A DNA stretch of 42,766 nucleotides from Candidatus Diapherotrites archaeon CG08_land_8_20_14_0_20_34_12 (GTDB lineage: Archaea > Iainarchaeota > Iainarchaeia > Iainarchaeales > 0-14-0-20-34-12): positions 1 through 42,766 of the forward strand of contig PEXL01000017.1 in NCBI GenBank assembly GCA_002779065.1, in the 5' to 3' direction. Each line of letters starts with the position of its first letter. Positions within the stretch are counted from its first letter, which is position 1. This document shows positions 25,533 through 34,600 of the stretch, piece after piece. A program made the translations under genes and the position numbers. The notes beneath the pieces were generated by a model. That model saw only the letters and a list, made by a program, of their open reading frames with translations. It was not told where the DNA came from and searched no databases.

Positions 25533-25593
25533 ATTTTTAATTTTAAACGACCCCGGAGGGACTCGAACCCTCAACCCCCAGGTAACTTCACCA

Positions 25594-25656
25594 AGCCTTT
25601 TTCTTTCTTTTCTAAAGAAAGAAAAAGGCTAGGTCTTATCCAAAAAGAAAGAAAAT
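25594..25656 (+). repeat. Palindromic element copy 1 (inside tRNA-Arg intron)
   Basis: A perfect 17-bp palindrome, AGCCTTTTTCTTTCTTT and its complement around TCT (25594-25630), is followed by AGGTCTTATCC and AAAAAGAAAGAAAAT. This order (pyrimidine arm, purine arm, AGGT linker, A/G run) recurs in the four other copies. Confidence 0.7.
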
Positions 25657-25682
25657 ACTAATTATGCTTATTTTACAAGCAA

Positions 25683-25747
25683 TATTTCTCTTTTTTCTTT
25701 TGGCAACCTACATTTTCTTTTTTCTCTTTCTAAGAGAAAAAAGAAAA
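25683..25747 (-). repeat. Palindromic element copy 2, inverted (inside tRNA-Arg intron)
   Basis: On the minus strand a perfect 16-bp palindrome (25747-25713, loop AGA) is followed by TGTAGGTTGCC and AAAAGAAAAAAGAGAAAT. It is the same element as copy 1 in opposite orientation. The two copies make up most of the intron. Confidence 0.7.
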
Positions 25748-25867
25748 GGCGGACCGAAGCCTGATGCTCTTCCAATTGAGCTACGGGGCCTAACGTACCT
25801 ATTTAAATAATTATTATAAGAATTTAAAGTAATATAACACAAATATAACTCAAATTTTGGTGATTTA

Positions 25868-26026
25868 ATGGTTAGAAAATGCACTATCTGCAACAAAGAG
25901 GTAACAAATGACTATGTTGAATTCAAGTGCCCGAAATGCTTGAAAACGGCAATTATACGATGTGAGAGCTGCAGAAAAACTTCAAAAGAATACACTTGTA
26001 GTGATTGTGGCTTTATAGGCCCATAA
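25868..26026 (+). CDS. Small zinc-finger protein (HVO_2753-like, 52 aa)
   Basis: A 52-residue protein with four pairs of Cys: CTIC, CPKC, CESC and CSDC, spaced to bind two zinc ions, ending in GFIGP. It matches the short archaeal zinc-finger family (DUF1610-like, exemplified by haloarchaeal HVO_2753) commonly found beside the aEF1-beta gene. A role in RNA or ribosome binding is suggested by its conserved pairing with translation genes but is not shown by the sequence. aef1b follows after 17 nt. Confidence 0.85.
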   Translation: MVRKCTICNKEVTNDYVEFKCPKCLKTAIIRCESCRKTSKEYTCSDCGFIGP

Positions 26027-26043
26027 ATATAGAAGGGATGTAA

Positions 26044-26301
26044 ATGGGAAGTACACTTGTAATTTATAAAATATACCCAAATGAAGTCGGGGAAGAGGAT
26101 AAGATTGTTGAATCCTTAAAGAAAATAACAATTGGGGAAGTAAAAGACATTAAGAAAGAACCTGTTGCTTTTGGCATGTATGTTGTAAGGGTCGGAGTTT
26201 TATTCCAAGAAAAGCAGGAAAAGTTAGAAGAATTTGAAAAGGCAATAAGAGCCATTAAGGAAGTAAGCGATGTCGAAGTTGAGGGAATGACTCTTCTCTA
26301 A
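26044..26301 (+). CDS. aef1b: Translation elongation factor 1-beta (aEF1B)
   Basis: An 85-residue nucleotide exchange factor for aEF1A, of normal archaeal length. The sequence runs from LVIYKIYPNE through VAFGMYVVRVGVLF to the C-terminal DVEVEGMTLL; eukaryotic EF-1 beta ends with a corresponding conserved block. It is co-oriented with the small zinc-finger gene 17 nt upstream. GGGATGTAA precedes the ATG. Confidence 0.95.
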   Translation: MGSTLVIYKIYPNEVGEEDKIVESLKKITIGEVKDIKKEPVAFGMYVVRVGVLFQEKQEKLEEFEKAIRAIKEVSDVEVEGMTLL

Positions 26302-26371
26302 TCTTCTTTATTTTTTCTATTTATTGGTTAAATCGCTCAATTTTAAAGAGTATTTTACCTAATTCTAATTA

Positions 26372-28744
26372 ATGATTACAAAGCTTAGGTTAGAAAACTG
26401 GAAGACCCATAAGGATTCTGAACTTGAATTTGATAAAGGAACAAATGTACTTATTGGAAAAATGGGCTCTGGGAAAACATCAGTAATTGAAGCTATTTGC
26501 TATGCTTTATTTGGCACATTTCCTGCATTAAACAGGAAAGAGGTTTCAATTGAAGAGGTTATATTAAGCAAACCTTATGAAGAAGATAATGCTTCTTTAA
26601 CACTTGAATTCAGATATGGCAAAAGTAATTATTCCGTTAACAGAAAAATCCTAAAAAAGAAAACAAATCAAGCAACTTTGTATGAAAATGGCCGTTTAAT
26701 TGCCGGCCCTCAAGTTACTGAGGTTAACAAAAAGATTGAGGATATTTTGAAAATAAACTATGAAATATTTTCAAGAGCTATTTTTTCAGAACAAAATCAG
26801 ATTGACTATTTTTTAAAGTTGAGCCCACAGCAAAGGAAGCAGAGCTTTGATGAAATGCTTGCTTTGGACAGATATGAAAGGGTAAGGGCTGGTGCAGTAA
26901 AAGTAAGAAACAAAATGAAAATATTGCTTGCTTTGAAGAAGGATTCCTTAGCCAGATTATTAGAATCATTTGATGAAAAGGAACTAAAGGAAATATTGAA
27001 AAAACTTGAAGAAACTAAAGAAAGATTGGGGTCAATTAATTCAGAAATAAGCCAAAAAGAAAAAATTGTAAAAGAATTTGATATTAAAATAAAGGAATTG
27101 GAAAAAATTCGGGTTCTTTTTGAGAATTCAAGAAGGAAACAGATAGAATACAGCACGAAACTTGATACACTTCAGCAGGAAATTGCCGGATTTACTGCGG
27201 CAAAATATGAAGTTTCTGAAATAAAAAAAGAGATTGAAAAATTAGAAAAAGAGATTGAAAAAATAAATGATGCAAAATCAGAAATAAACAGCTTGAAGGC
27301 CTTAATTGAGGATAAAACAAAAAGGAAAATTTCTTTGGATAAGGTTATTTTATCTATAAAATCAAAAAACCCTTTGGGGGTTAATGAAAAGGATATTGAA
27401 GAAAAGATTTTAGGATTAAACAAAAAAATAAAGGATCTAGAAGAATTGATTGACGGAAGTGCGGAAGATATTGAAAAATTAGAAGAAAAAAGGTCTAAAA
27501 ACAAGGAAGAAATTGGTTGTGTTTGTGAAAGAATAAATAATCATAAAAAAGAACATGACAATCTAAAAGGATTGCATGCAAAATGCCCTATCTGCAAGCA
27601 AGCAGTTGATGAAACACTAAAGAAAAACCTTTCAAAAGAAAATGAAGCTTGCATTTCTAAAGAAGAAAAAGTGCTTGATGGGTTGAAAGGCGAATTGGGG
27701 GAGCTTGAGAAAAAGATTGAACTTACAAGAACTGAAGAAAAAGAACAGAGAAAATTATTTGAAACATTAAATAAAGAAATTCAGGCCCTAGAAGGTTCAA
27801 AAAAAGACATTCAGATGCTGCTTGAGAATGAAAAACAGGCAGAATTGCTAAAAAAAGATATATGCAATTTGAATGAAAAACAGGAGAAAGCTTCGAAATT
27901 AATTGCGAAAGAAGATATTTCTGAGAAAAAGAAGGAAATTGAAAAGAATACTGAGATCTTAAGAAAGATAGAAAAAAGTGAAACTGCTGAAAAGATAAAA
28001 AAAGATCTAAAAGGAATAGAATCTCAATTAAAAGAGATAAAATATGACAGGGATGAAGAGATAGAAATAAGGGCAATTTTTGAAAGGGAAAAAGAAACTA
28101 TAAGAAGTTTAGGTAAAGAGCTTGAAACCAAAACGGAATGGATTAATGAGGCTGGGAAAAGGAAGATTTCAATAGAATCAATGGAAAAAAATATAGGAGA
28201 ATTGAAAAGGGGGATTGAAAATATTGAAAAGTCAAATGAAAAAATTGCTATATTTACCAATACGTTAATTGAAACACAAAATAGTCTCAGAACATTACTT
28301 ATTGAAACAATAAATGATGCAATGGGTGATTTATGGTGGAGAATTTACCCTTATAAAGATTATTCTTCTTTGAAAATAGATATTTCTGAAGGGGATTATG
28401 TTTTGATGATAAAAACCCCTACAAAATGGCAGAGGATTGAGGGATTGTTGAGTGGGGGGGAAAGAAGTGCCGCAGCATTAACAATCAGATTGGCATTCTC
28501 ACTTGTATTGGCATCAAATTTAAGCTGGCTGATATTGGATGAACCGACTCACAATTTAGACAGGATGACTATTTCAAGGTTAAGCCTGCTGATGAGGGAG
28601 CATATGCCAACCCTGATTGAACAAATATTTTTGATAACGCATGATAGTGAGATGGAAAATGCTGCTTCATCCAAGGTTTATTTCCTTGAAAGAAATAAGG
28701 ATGAGGAAGGCATTACTAAGCCGATAGTTCAAGATGTGGAATAA
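26372..28744 (+). CDS. rad50: DNA double-strand break repair ATPase Rad50
   Basis: A 790-residue SMC-like ATPase. Walker A is GKMGSGKT (29-36), Q-loop near SEQNQIDYF, long coiled coils flank a zinc hook KCPICK (C405-C408), the signature is LLSGGERSAAALTIRLA and Walker B is WLILDEPTHNLD, followed by FLITHD. The coiled coils are short for the family but within the archaeal range. Mre11 is not adjacent, and the promoter lacks the 18-bp element shared by herA and nurA, although archaea often keep these four genes together. Confidence 0.95.
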   Translation: MITKLRLENWKTHKDSELEFDKGTNVLIGKMGSGKTSVIEAICYALFGTFPALNRKEVSIEEVILSKPYEEDNASLTLEFRYGKSNYSVNRKILKKKTNQATLYENGRLIAGPQVTEVNKKIEDILKINYEIFSRAIFSEQNQIDYFLKLSPQQRKQSFDEMLALDRYERVRAGAVKVRNKMKILLALKKDSLARLLESFDEKELKEILKKLEETKERLGSINSEISQKEKIVKEFDIKIKELEKIRVLFENSRRKQIEYSTKLDTLQQEIAGFTAAKYEVSEIKKEIEKLEKEIEKINDAKSEINSLKALIEDKTKRKISLDKVILSIKSKNPLGVNEKDIEEKILGLNKKIKDLEELIDGSAEDIEKLEEKRSKNKEEIGCVCERINNHKKEHDNLKGLHAKCPICKQAVDETLKKNLSKENEACISKEEKVLDGLKGELGELEKKIELTRTEEKEQRKLFETLNKEIQALEGSKKDIQMLLENEKQAELLKKDICNLNEKQEKASKLIAKEDISEKKKEIEKNTEILRKIEKSETAEKIKKDLKGIESQLKEIKYDRDEEIEIRAIFEREKETIRSLGKELETKTEWINEAGKRKISIESMEKNIGELKRGIENIEKSNEKIAIFTNTLIETQNSLRTLLIETINDAMGDLWWRIYPYKDYSSLKIDISEGDYVLMIKTPTKWQRIEGLLSGGERSAAALTIRLAFSLVLASNLSWLILDEPTHNLDRMTISRLSLLMREHMPTLIEQIFLITHDSEMENAASSKVYFLERNKDEEGITKPIVQDVE

Positions 28745-28761
28745 ATTAAAAGGGCAAAGGA

Positions 28762-28959
28762 TTAGGCAGCTTCTGCTTCCTGGTTCTTCAAGCGGGTAAT
28801 ATAACCGGCAATAACATTCCTTTCTTCTTTTGAATAAGGCATCTCTAATTGCTGTAATACTTTTTTGTTTTTATCAAAATCTGCGCTAAATCTATCCCCA
28901 ATTAGCTCTAAAAGATTCTCGGCTTTTGCTTTTATTGCTTTTGAAATCGCTTTTCCCAT
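28762..28959 (-). CDS. rps17e: Ribosomal protein eS17
   Basis: A 65-residue small-subunit protein. It starts MGKAISKAIKAKAENLLEL, then FSADFDKNKKVLQQL and ends with ERNVIAGYITRL, the eS17 core. The ATG at 28959 is chosen because GGTGA lies 7-11 nt upstream and the family begins M-G-x. It follows rpoK after 15 nt on the same strand. Confidence 0.9.
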   Translation of the reverse strand: MGKAISKAIKAKAENLLELIGDRFSADFDKNKKVLQQLEMPYSKEERNVIAGYITRLKNQEAEAA

Positions 28960-28974
28960 AGTAGGTATCACCTA

Positions 28975-29175
28975 TTAAAAATCAATTATTTCAATAATTC
29001 CATTAGGATATTGCCTTAGCACACTCAAAGGCAGAACTTTTTTATCTAATTCTTTTTTTGCTATATTATAACAAGTATCTTCCTTATCCACTTTCAACAA
29101 AGCAGGAGCCCCAAACGATAATTGCAATGCTCTTGCACTTATTAAACGTGTTTTTTCAAAACGTGTCAATACCAT
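28975..29175 (-). CDS. rpoK: RNA polymerase subunit Rpo6 (RpoK, omega/RPB6 homologue)
   Basis: A 66-residue subunit that stabilises the assembled RNA polymerase. TRFEKTRLISARALQLSFGAP followed by D-T-C-Y-N-I-A-K-K-E-L and VLPLSVLRQYPNGIIEII matches the RPB6/omega core. GGTGAA lies 7 nt upstream of the ATG at 29175; a GTG nine bases earlier is less likely. The 161 nt before it carry ATTATAAATTAT as the probable TATA region and otherwise nothing I can identify. Confidence 0.93.
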   Translation of the reverse strand: MVLTRFEKTRLISARALQLSFGAPALLKVDKEDTCYNIAKKELDKKVLPLSVLRQYPNGIIEIIDF

Positions 29176-29336
29176 TTTCTTCACCCAAAAATAATGCCTA
29201 AAAATGCGATAATTTATAATCTAATTAATATTTTGTACTAATAGTTACCACAGCAAAAGAAATAAAAACCATGGCTAATGCTTGCTATCGGATTAAATAG
29301 GCCCAAAAAGCCATTTTATGAAGGAATTAGCCTAAA

Positions 29337-30851
29337 TTAGAAATAAAAATCAGCATGATGGTTATTGCAAATAGGCATCAAAATGTCTTTTTTCAGGAAG
29401 AAGTCGGGAGTCAAATATTCTCCTTGTATAAAGATTTTATTACAAAATGAGTCGATTGCAATGATTCTTGTTCCTTCTTTTTTCATGATTTCCGACCATT
29501 CTGCAATCAAAGACTGTTGCTTGCTCCTGAATGACTCTGCAATCACTTTTGAATAATACTGGTTCTTTGTATCAAGCAAAAAATTAGGCACTTTATTAAA
29601 GATGGCATTTAACAAATTTGAATATTGTTTCATGAAATAATAATTCAAATCAGATTCCAATAACATCAATGCATTCAATTTATATTGATGCAAGAATATT
29701 TTTTCATAGGATTCAATATTTGAATTTATTTTTTCTGATTTTGAGGATATCATTTCTATCGCATTGCTCAAAAATGATTTTTCATTTCTGCAAGACCAGT
29801 GTAACTCATTATTATTGGGTAAAATTTCAGCAAATCCTTCTTTCTGCAAGATTTTTGCATCTTCAATTGGGATTTTATAAGAATCGCCAAAGAAGAATGG
29901 CCCTATTGGGATATTTTTTGTCAAGAATTCTGCTTTTCTTGCCAATCTTCTTTCCTTATTTGAATTTCCAAGGTGGAATTTGTTTGAAAAATCTGAAAAC
30001 CTTGAATCATAGTAAAAAGCATCCGATAAAAAACGTACAGAAACTAGTGAATTTGGAAAAATATTCCCAGAATAAATATTTTCAGGGATGCAGCAAGCAC
30101 AATTATTTGTTTCTGAACCGATATTTTCTTTTATAATAACCTTTGGCCAAATCTTGGAGAAATCCAATTCCATAAGGTTTTGGAATCTGCCCCTAACCGA
30201 TTCATTTGAGATGAATATATTTGAATTATCTTTAGTGGGAAATATTTTTTCCTGCAAAAATAAGCTATTTTGGATTAGCATTTCAAGTTGATGCCTTTTT
30301 TTCAGTGGAACTTTCTGAAAGGGAATTGCAAGGAGATTGGAAAGCAGCAAGCAATTTGTTAATTGTTTTGCTGCCTTCTTATCCTCAGAACGCAGATTGG
30401 TTATGAGAGAATCCAGAGGGCTCTCAAAAAACTCTAGGAGAAGCAAGGGAAACGAAAACATATTTTGTTTATTAGGAATATCTGCATCCAAAGTAAATAG
30501 ATCAAAATAACTCCATCCATTAAGGAGTAAGAATTGCCTTTCTGGTTCAAGCATAAAGGTTTCTTTCTTGGCAAAATAACATCGCAATTCTTTTAATTTA
30601 GAATAATTCTTGCCAATAACCTTTATATTTTTTTTATTTTGTAAAAGTTTGAATGAATTAATTCCTAAAAGATTGATTTTTTCATCAAGAAGTTTTTCAT
30701 TTGAATCAGATTTGTGAATGAATAAAACTGGGTAAAAATCATAATTTTTAGTTATTTTGGTTTCTCTGTTTGAAAATTCAACTGTTATTCTTCTTTTTTC
30801 ATTTAAGTATGTTGCGTTGCTTAACCAAAGTGTGCCGGGTGTGGAAGACAT
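29337..30851 (-). CDS. Inactivated family B DNA polymerase homologue
   Basis: A 504-residue relative of archaeal PolB with its active sites gone. The N-terminus (TLWLSNATYLNEK) and EPERQFLLLNGWSYFD match the N-domain. KRHQLEMLIQNSL and then RGRFQNLMELDFSKIWPKVI lead into motif A, where DFxSLYPSII has become DFSKIWPKVII. NIGSETNNCACC follows as in PolB. Motif B (K-x3-N-S-x-Y-G) reads SNLLNAIFN, without the Lys or the Tyr-Gly. After YYSKVIAESF, motif C (Y-x-D-T-D-S) reads AIDSFCNK, without the second Asp. The exonuclease region is largely missing. The promoter carries two copies of the 18-bp element. Confidence 0.75.
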   Translation of the reverse strand: MSSTPGTLWLSNATYLNEKRRITVEFSNRETKITKNYDFYPVLFIHKSDSNEKLLDEKINLLGINSFKLLQNKKNIKVIGKNYSKLKELRCYFAKKETFMLEPERQFLLLNGWSYFDLFTLDADIPNKQNMFSFPLLLLEFFESPLDSLITNLRSEDKKAAKQLTNCLLLSNLLAIPFQKVPLKKRHQLEMLIQNSLFLQEKIFPTKDNSNIFISNESVRGRFQNLMELDFSKIWPKVIIKENIGSETNNCACCIPENIYSGNIFPNSLVSVRFLSDAFYYDSRFSDFSNKFHLGNSNKERRLARKAEFLTKNIPIGPFFFGDSYKIPIEDAKILQKEGFAEILPNNNELHWSCRNEKSFLSNAIEMISSKSEKINSNIESYEKIFLHQYKLNALMLLESDLNYYFMKQYSNLLNAIFNKVPNFLLDTKNQYYSKVIAESFRSKQQSLIAEWSEIMKKEGTRIIAIDSFCNKIFIQGEYLTPDFFLKKDILMPICNNHHADFYF

Positions 30852-30871
30852 ACTAAAACTGCAGTTTTAAA

Positions 30872-30939
30872 GTATTTAAAGAAAAGCAAAGAGAGTGGAT
30901 TTCCGGTGAAATTTCTAAAGCTAAGTGATTTCCGCTGAA
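30872..30939 (-). promoter_or_regulatory. Regulon promoter of the inactivated polymerase, two element copies
   Basis: Minus-strand order: TTCAGCGGAAATCACTT (30939-30923), 12 nt, TTCACCGGAAATCCACTC (30910-30893), 12-nt spacer, TATA box TTTAAATAC (30880-30872), then 20 nt to the ATG at 30851. The distal copy is shorter at its 3' end. The proximal copy has the same spacing to TATA and start as the other regulon promoters. Confidence 0.8.
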
Positions 30940-30945
30940 CACCTT

Positions 30946-31623
30946 TTATTCATAGAGCACTGAATCTGCGTGCTGGCAATATTTTCTATATATAGCATAT
31001 ATTAAAGAAGCGTATTTTATCGGCAAGGCGTCTGCCAGACCATAAATATTCTGCTGCATCTCCATATGTCTTATTCTGCCTTCTTCAGGGATTAATCCTC
31101 TTATTGCCCCAACATCCACGATTGCCCTTGATGCTCTTTCTTGTTGATTTTGTTTTTTGCCCTTAAAATAAATCAACCAGGGCTCAAGAACTTTTCTTCC
31201 TGTATCAATCCACAGTTCATTGTTGTGTAGTATTGCCAGATCTCTAGCTAAACCTGCTGCAATAGAGCGTGCATTTTGAAATGAATCTATCATAGAAGGG
31301 TCTTTAAACAAATCAACTGACATATATACATTATCTTTTGATAAATCCCGCACAAATAAAAAATCATCAGATAGGTGATCAGCCTTGCCCGTCGGAATTC
31401 CCAAATCTCTTAATTTGCCCAGTAAACTCCTATGCCAATCCGGATTTTGGCCTTCGAACTGCTTAGCCAAAAAATATTTTCTTCTTTGTGGGTTCCCCCT
31501 GTGAAATATATCAATCCTAGTGGTATCCATTCCTGGCTGTATGACCCATCCTTTAACAAGCTTTTGCTCTCTTGCCTGTGCTGCTTTTTTTCTATGTGCT
31601 ACGCTTCTTTTTGGCCAAGGCAT
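30946..31623 (-). CDS. Kinase-fold-like lineage-specific protein, paralogue A
   Basis: A 225-residue protein with a basic start MPWPKRSVAHRKK. The order of motifs hints at an APH/RIO-like kinase fold: a Lys in FLAKQFE (beta-3 position), LFVRDLS as hinge region, a helix ARDLAILHNNELWID resembling the catalytic-loop L-H-x-x-x-x-x-D, and IVDVGAI in the place of D-F-G. A paralogue is at 35407-36051. Kinase activity is unproven. It follows herA by 41 nt but has its own TTAAATATT TATA box about 25 nt before the ATG. Confidence 0.5.
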   Translation of the reverse strand: MPWPKRSVAHRKKAAQAREQKLVKGWVIQPGMDTTRIDIFHRGNPQRRKYFLAKQFEGQNPDWHRSLLGKLRDLGIPTGKADHLSDDFLFVRDLSKDNVYMSVDLFKDPSMIDSFQNARSIAAGLARDLAILHNNELWIDTGRKVLEPWLIYFKGKKQNQQERASRAIVDVGAIRGLIPEEGRIRHMEMQQNIYGLADALPIKYASLIYAIYRKYCQHADSVLYE

Positions 31624-31664
31624 ACTAATAATTTGGACAAATATTTAATATTACTTACCGAAGA

Positions 31665-34600
31665 CTATGGGAGAAATTCTGCTGTTTCTTCCCTTGTTTT
31701 GTCTGCAGATTGCTCAAATTTCAGGGCTGCATCTTCCAAGGAAATTTCGTGCTTGCTTGGCATTGATTTTCTGTACCTTACCTTAAAAAATAATGGATAG
31801 CCTGTTGCTTCTCCAACAAGTAGGGCTTCCCCTACCTGCAATGAATTTATTATGCCAAAGCTTCTTTGGTCAATTCCTTCTGAAGATTCTGCTATATGCT
31901 TCAGATCATTTGGATTTGTAATACGCAGAATCATATGGGTTGAGCATTGTGATAGTGTTGTTGTATCTAATTGAACTGGCCTTTGGGAGATAATACAAAG
32001 AGACATACCAAACTTTCTTCCTTCCCTTGCAATTGTCCTTAAAATAGAACGGGAGATTGCTGATTCTTCTGAAACATGTTCAGGACACCACTGGTGTGCT
32101 TCCTCTGCAATTAAAAGGGTTGGAGGAATTACATTGGATTTCCTTTCATCAAACAGCTTGTTTGCAAAATAACTTACTATCATCTGCTTTTTTTTCATAT
32201 TAACTACATCTGAGAAATCAATTATTGTTAAAGTTCCTGGCTTAATTAATTCGGAAATTGCGGGCATATCTGTCCTTGCAAATAAATTGTAGGACATTAA
32301 ATCATCAATCCAGCCAAGTAAGGGGAATTTTGAATTCTGTTTTATATTATTATCTTTTAGGATTGCATCCTTTACATGTGACCAATCAAAAGGGCCTAAT
32401 CCTTTCCGCATATCCTCTTTCAAACAAGATAAAATTCTGCTCAGATCTCTTTTCTGCGGTGCGGTCAAACCAGGAATAATTCCTGCTAACATATGAACAC
32501 TCATTTTAGGAACAGCAATTCTGATATTTTGTGCTTTGATGATTTTTGTTCTGTCAGAAAAATCCTCATATTTGCCATCTTTCACTGGCTGGGCAAAGCT
32601 TGAATACTCGCCATGAGGGTCCAAAACCACTATTGCAATTCTGCCTTTTTGCTTTGGCCTATTAAGGAGTTCTTCAATTAGGCAAGCTGTGGAAAAACTA
32701 TTGTGAATAATCAAGTTATTTGCAACAAAATTGTGCTCTTCCACACACAAATCATAAACATACTTTTTGTCATAATCAACCTCTTCAACAGATTTAATCG
32801 CATCAAAAAACAAGCCATCAGAAACAAGAGTATGTAAAAAATCGAGTTTCTCCCTGATTTCGGGCAATTGCTTTTCTTTATCTATTGAAATAATAAAAAG
32901 ATTGTATAAAACCTTGTAAATATTTGAATATTTTATTGTATTTAGGGGATTATAAGAATAGCCATCCAAATATTGACCCCTAAATCCACTTCTGCAGCAT
33001 AATTCTCCTATCTCATAGCCAAGATTTTTGCACAAAACTCTAATTTGATTGGCTATTTGCTTAAAATCTAAATTAGTTATTGTATCTATCCCTAAATCTG
33101 ATTCATTTTCTAAAGCCAGAACATTTTTGGCCAAATAAAAGGTGTTTATAGTTGGTTCTGTTAAACCCCTTACTACTCTTCTTGCAGTAGTGTTTGAAAC
33201 CTTTGTATTCTTGGCAATTTTGTTAAAATCATATTTAGAATAGGCATTCACAAGTATTTGCTTTGCATCTTCTTCTGTCAAGTTAGGCATAACATAAAAT
33301 AATTTTTTTGTTTGGGTTATTGCGCTATGAATGTTCGCATAATTATGCTCAAATTCAGCTAGTAAAGATCTTAATGAAATAGGAGTCGGATCATCATGCC
33401 TTTCATTTAGTGACAAATAATTGGCAATATTGACAAATTGGTTTTGGGTTAAATTGAGCTTATTTTTTAGGAAACCTAAGGTATGTTTAATGTTGGGAAT
33501 TACCCTAACGTTTGAATTTGATTTTTTTAGAGAACATTCCTTGAGCGCTTTTGCTTTATAATCTATTAAAAGAGTTAATTCATTATTTAATATGTTTAAA
33601 TAATCTGCACCTCCTAAAAATAATCTGCCATATTGTTTGCCCTTAACTGTTTTTATCTTTCTTATTGGGTTTAATTTAAAGCGCAAAACTATTTGCTCTA
33701 TGTTGTCTAACATTTGCTTGCTGGCAAGGGTTATCTCAATATGTGATTTCTTGGAACAAACATAACCATCACAATCAATAAATGCACTCAAAAAAGCAGC
33801 CAAAACTGATTTTTTACTTAATAGAATTTCCTTGGGCACATATTTGGTCCAACTTGAATTAGTAAAACCTAGCTTAAACAAGCTATCTGCTAAAAGCTTG
33901 TTATAAATCCTAAGTTCAATATCCCTCTTTCTGTTAATATTTGCGACAATGCCCAACAGTTTTGCCAGGTTACTAAAATCGTCCCTAATTAAATTAGAAC
34001 TATTGGTAAAACTAATAGTTTGACCTCCGTTATGTCCTTCTGCTAACAAATAGGCCATGAACCTTGCAAAATTTTCATCAACCATAATCTTTGCAGGAAT
34101 TCTAGAAGACCGTACTTTTAATGTTTTTATTTTAGAGCATATCTCCAAAAAATTCATATCTAATTTGTCACAAATTAATTTAAGATTATTTAGAGAAACT
34201 CCAGGGTAGGATAATAAATATTGCAGTTTTCTTGATGGCATATTAACAATTCTAGAGAACTCCTTCATTGAATATTTTTCAAAGAGTTTTGACTTTAATT
34301 CAGCTAAAATGGATTTATCATCAACCCTGACCTTAGTAGAATTCTCCCATAATTGTACAAAATCAATTATTTGTTCCGAACCCGCTATTTGAGGCATTGC
34401 CGTAATTAGATAATCTTTTTTAGCAAGATTTTTAGCTTGAACCCAGTTTATTTGCTCATTTAGAATAGGTATTGGGTGTTCTGGAGTAACTAATAATTGT
34501 TTGCCTGTTCTTGTTTTGATTTTGAACATTTTTTTAGGGGCTTTCCTGCGCATAAATGCCTTAATTTCAGAAGCTATTGGTTGATTATTTTCATCCAATG

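Larger units (their letters stand above)
25548..25790 (-). tRNA. tRNA-Arg (anticodon TCG) with a 170-nt intron
   Basis: Exon 1 is 25790-25754 (acceptor GGCCCCG, D-arm GCTC/GAGC, anticodon stem TCAGG, loop CTTCGG). Exon 2 is 25583-25548 (A38, CCTGG, variable GGGTT, T-arm GAGGG/CCCTC, acceptor CGGGGTC, discriminator G). The intron, 25753-25584, sits at the canonical 37/38 position. CTTC/GAAG forms the 4-bp central helix with 3-nt bulges GGT and TTA, a proper bulge-helix-bulge for the archaeal splicing endonuclease. TTTAAATA upstream of 25800 is the TATA box. CCA is not encoded. Confidence 0.9.

Noticed and set aside
25594..25747. CRISPR-like repeats in the tRNA-Arg region
   Set aside because: There are only two palindromes in opposite orientation, with no regular spacing or spacers; they lie inside a spliced intron.
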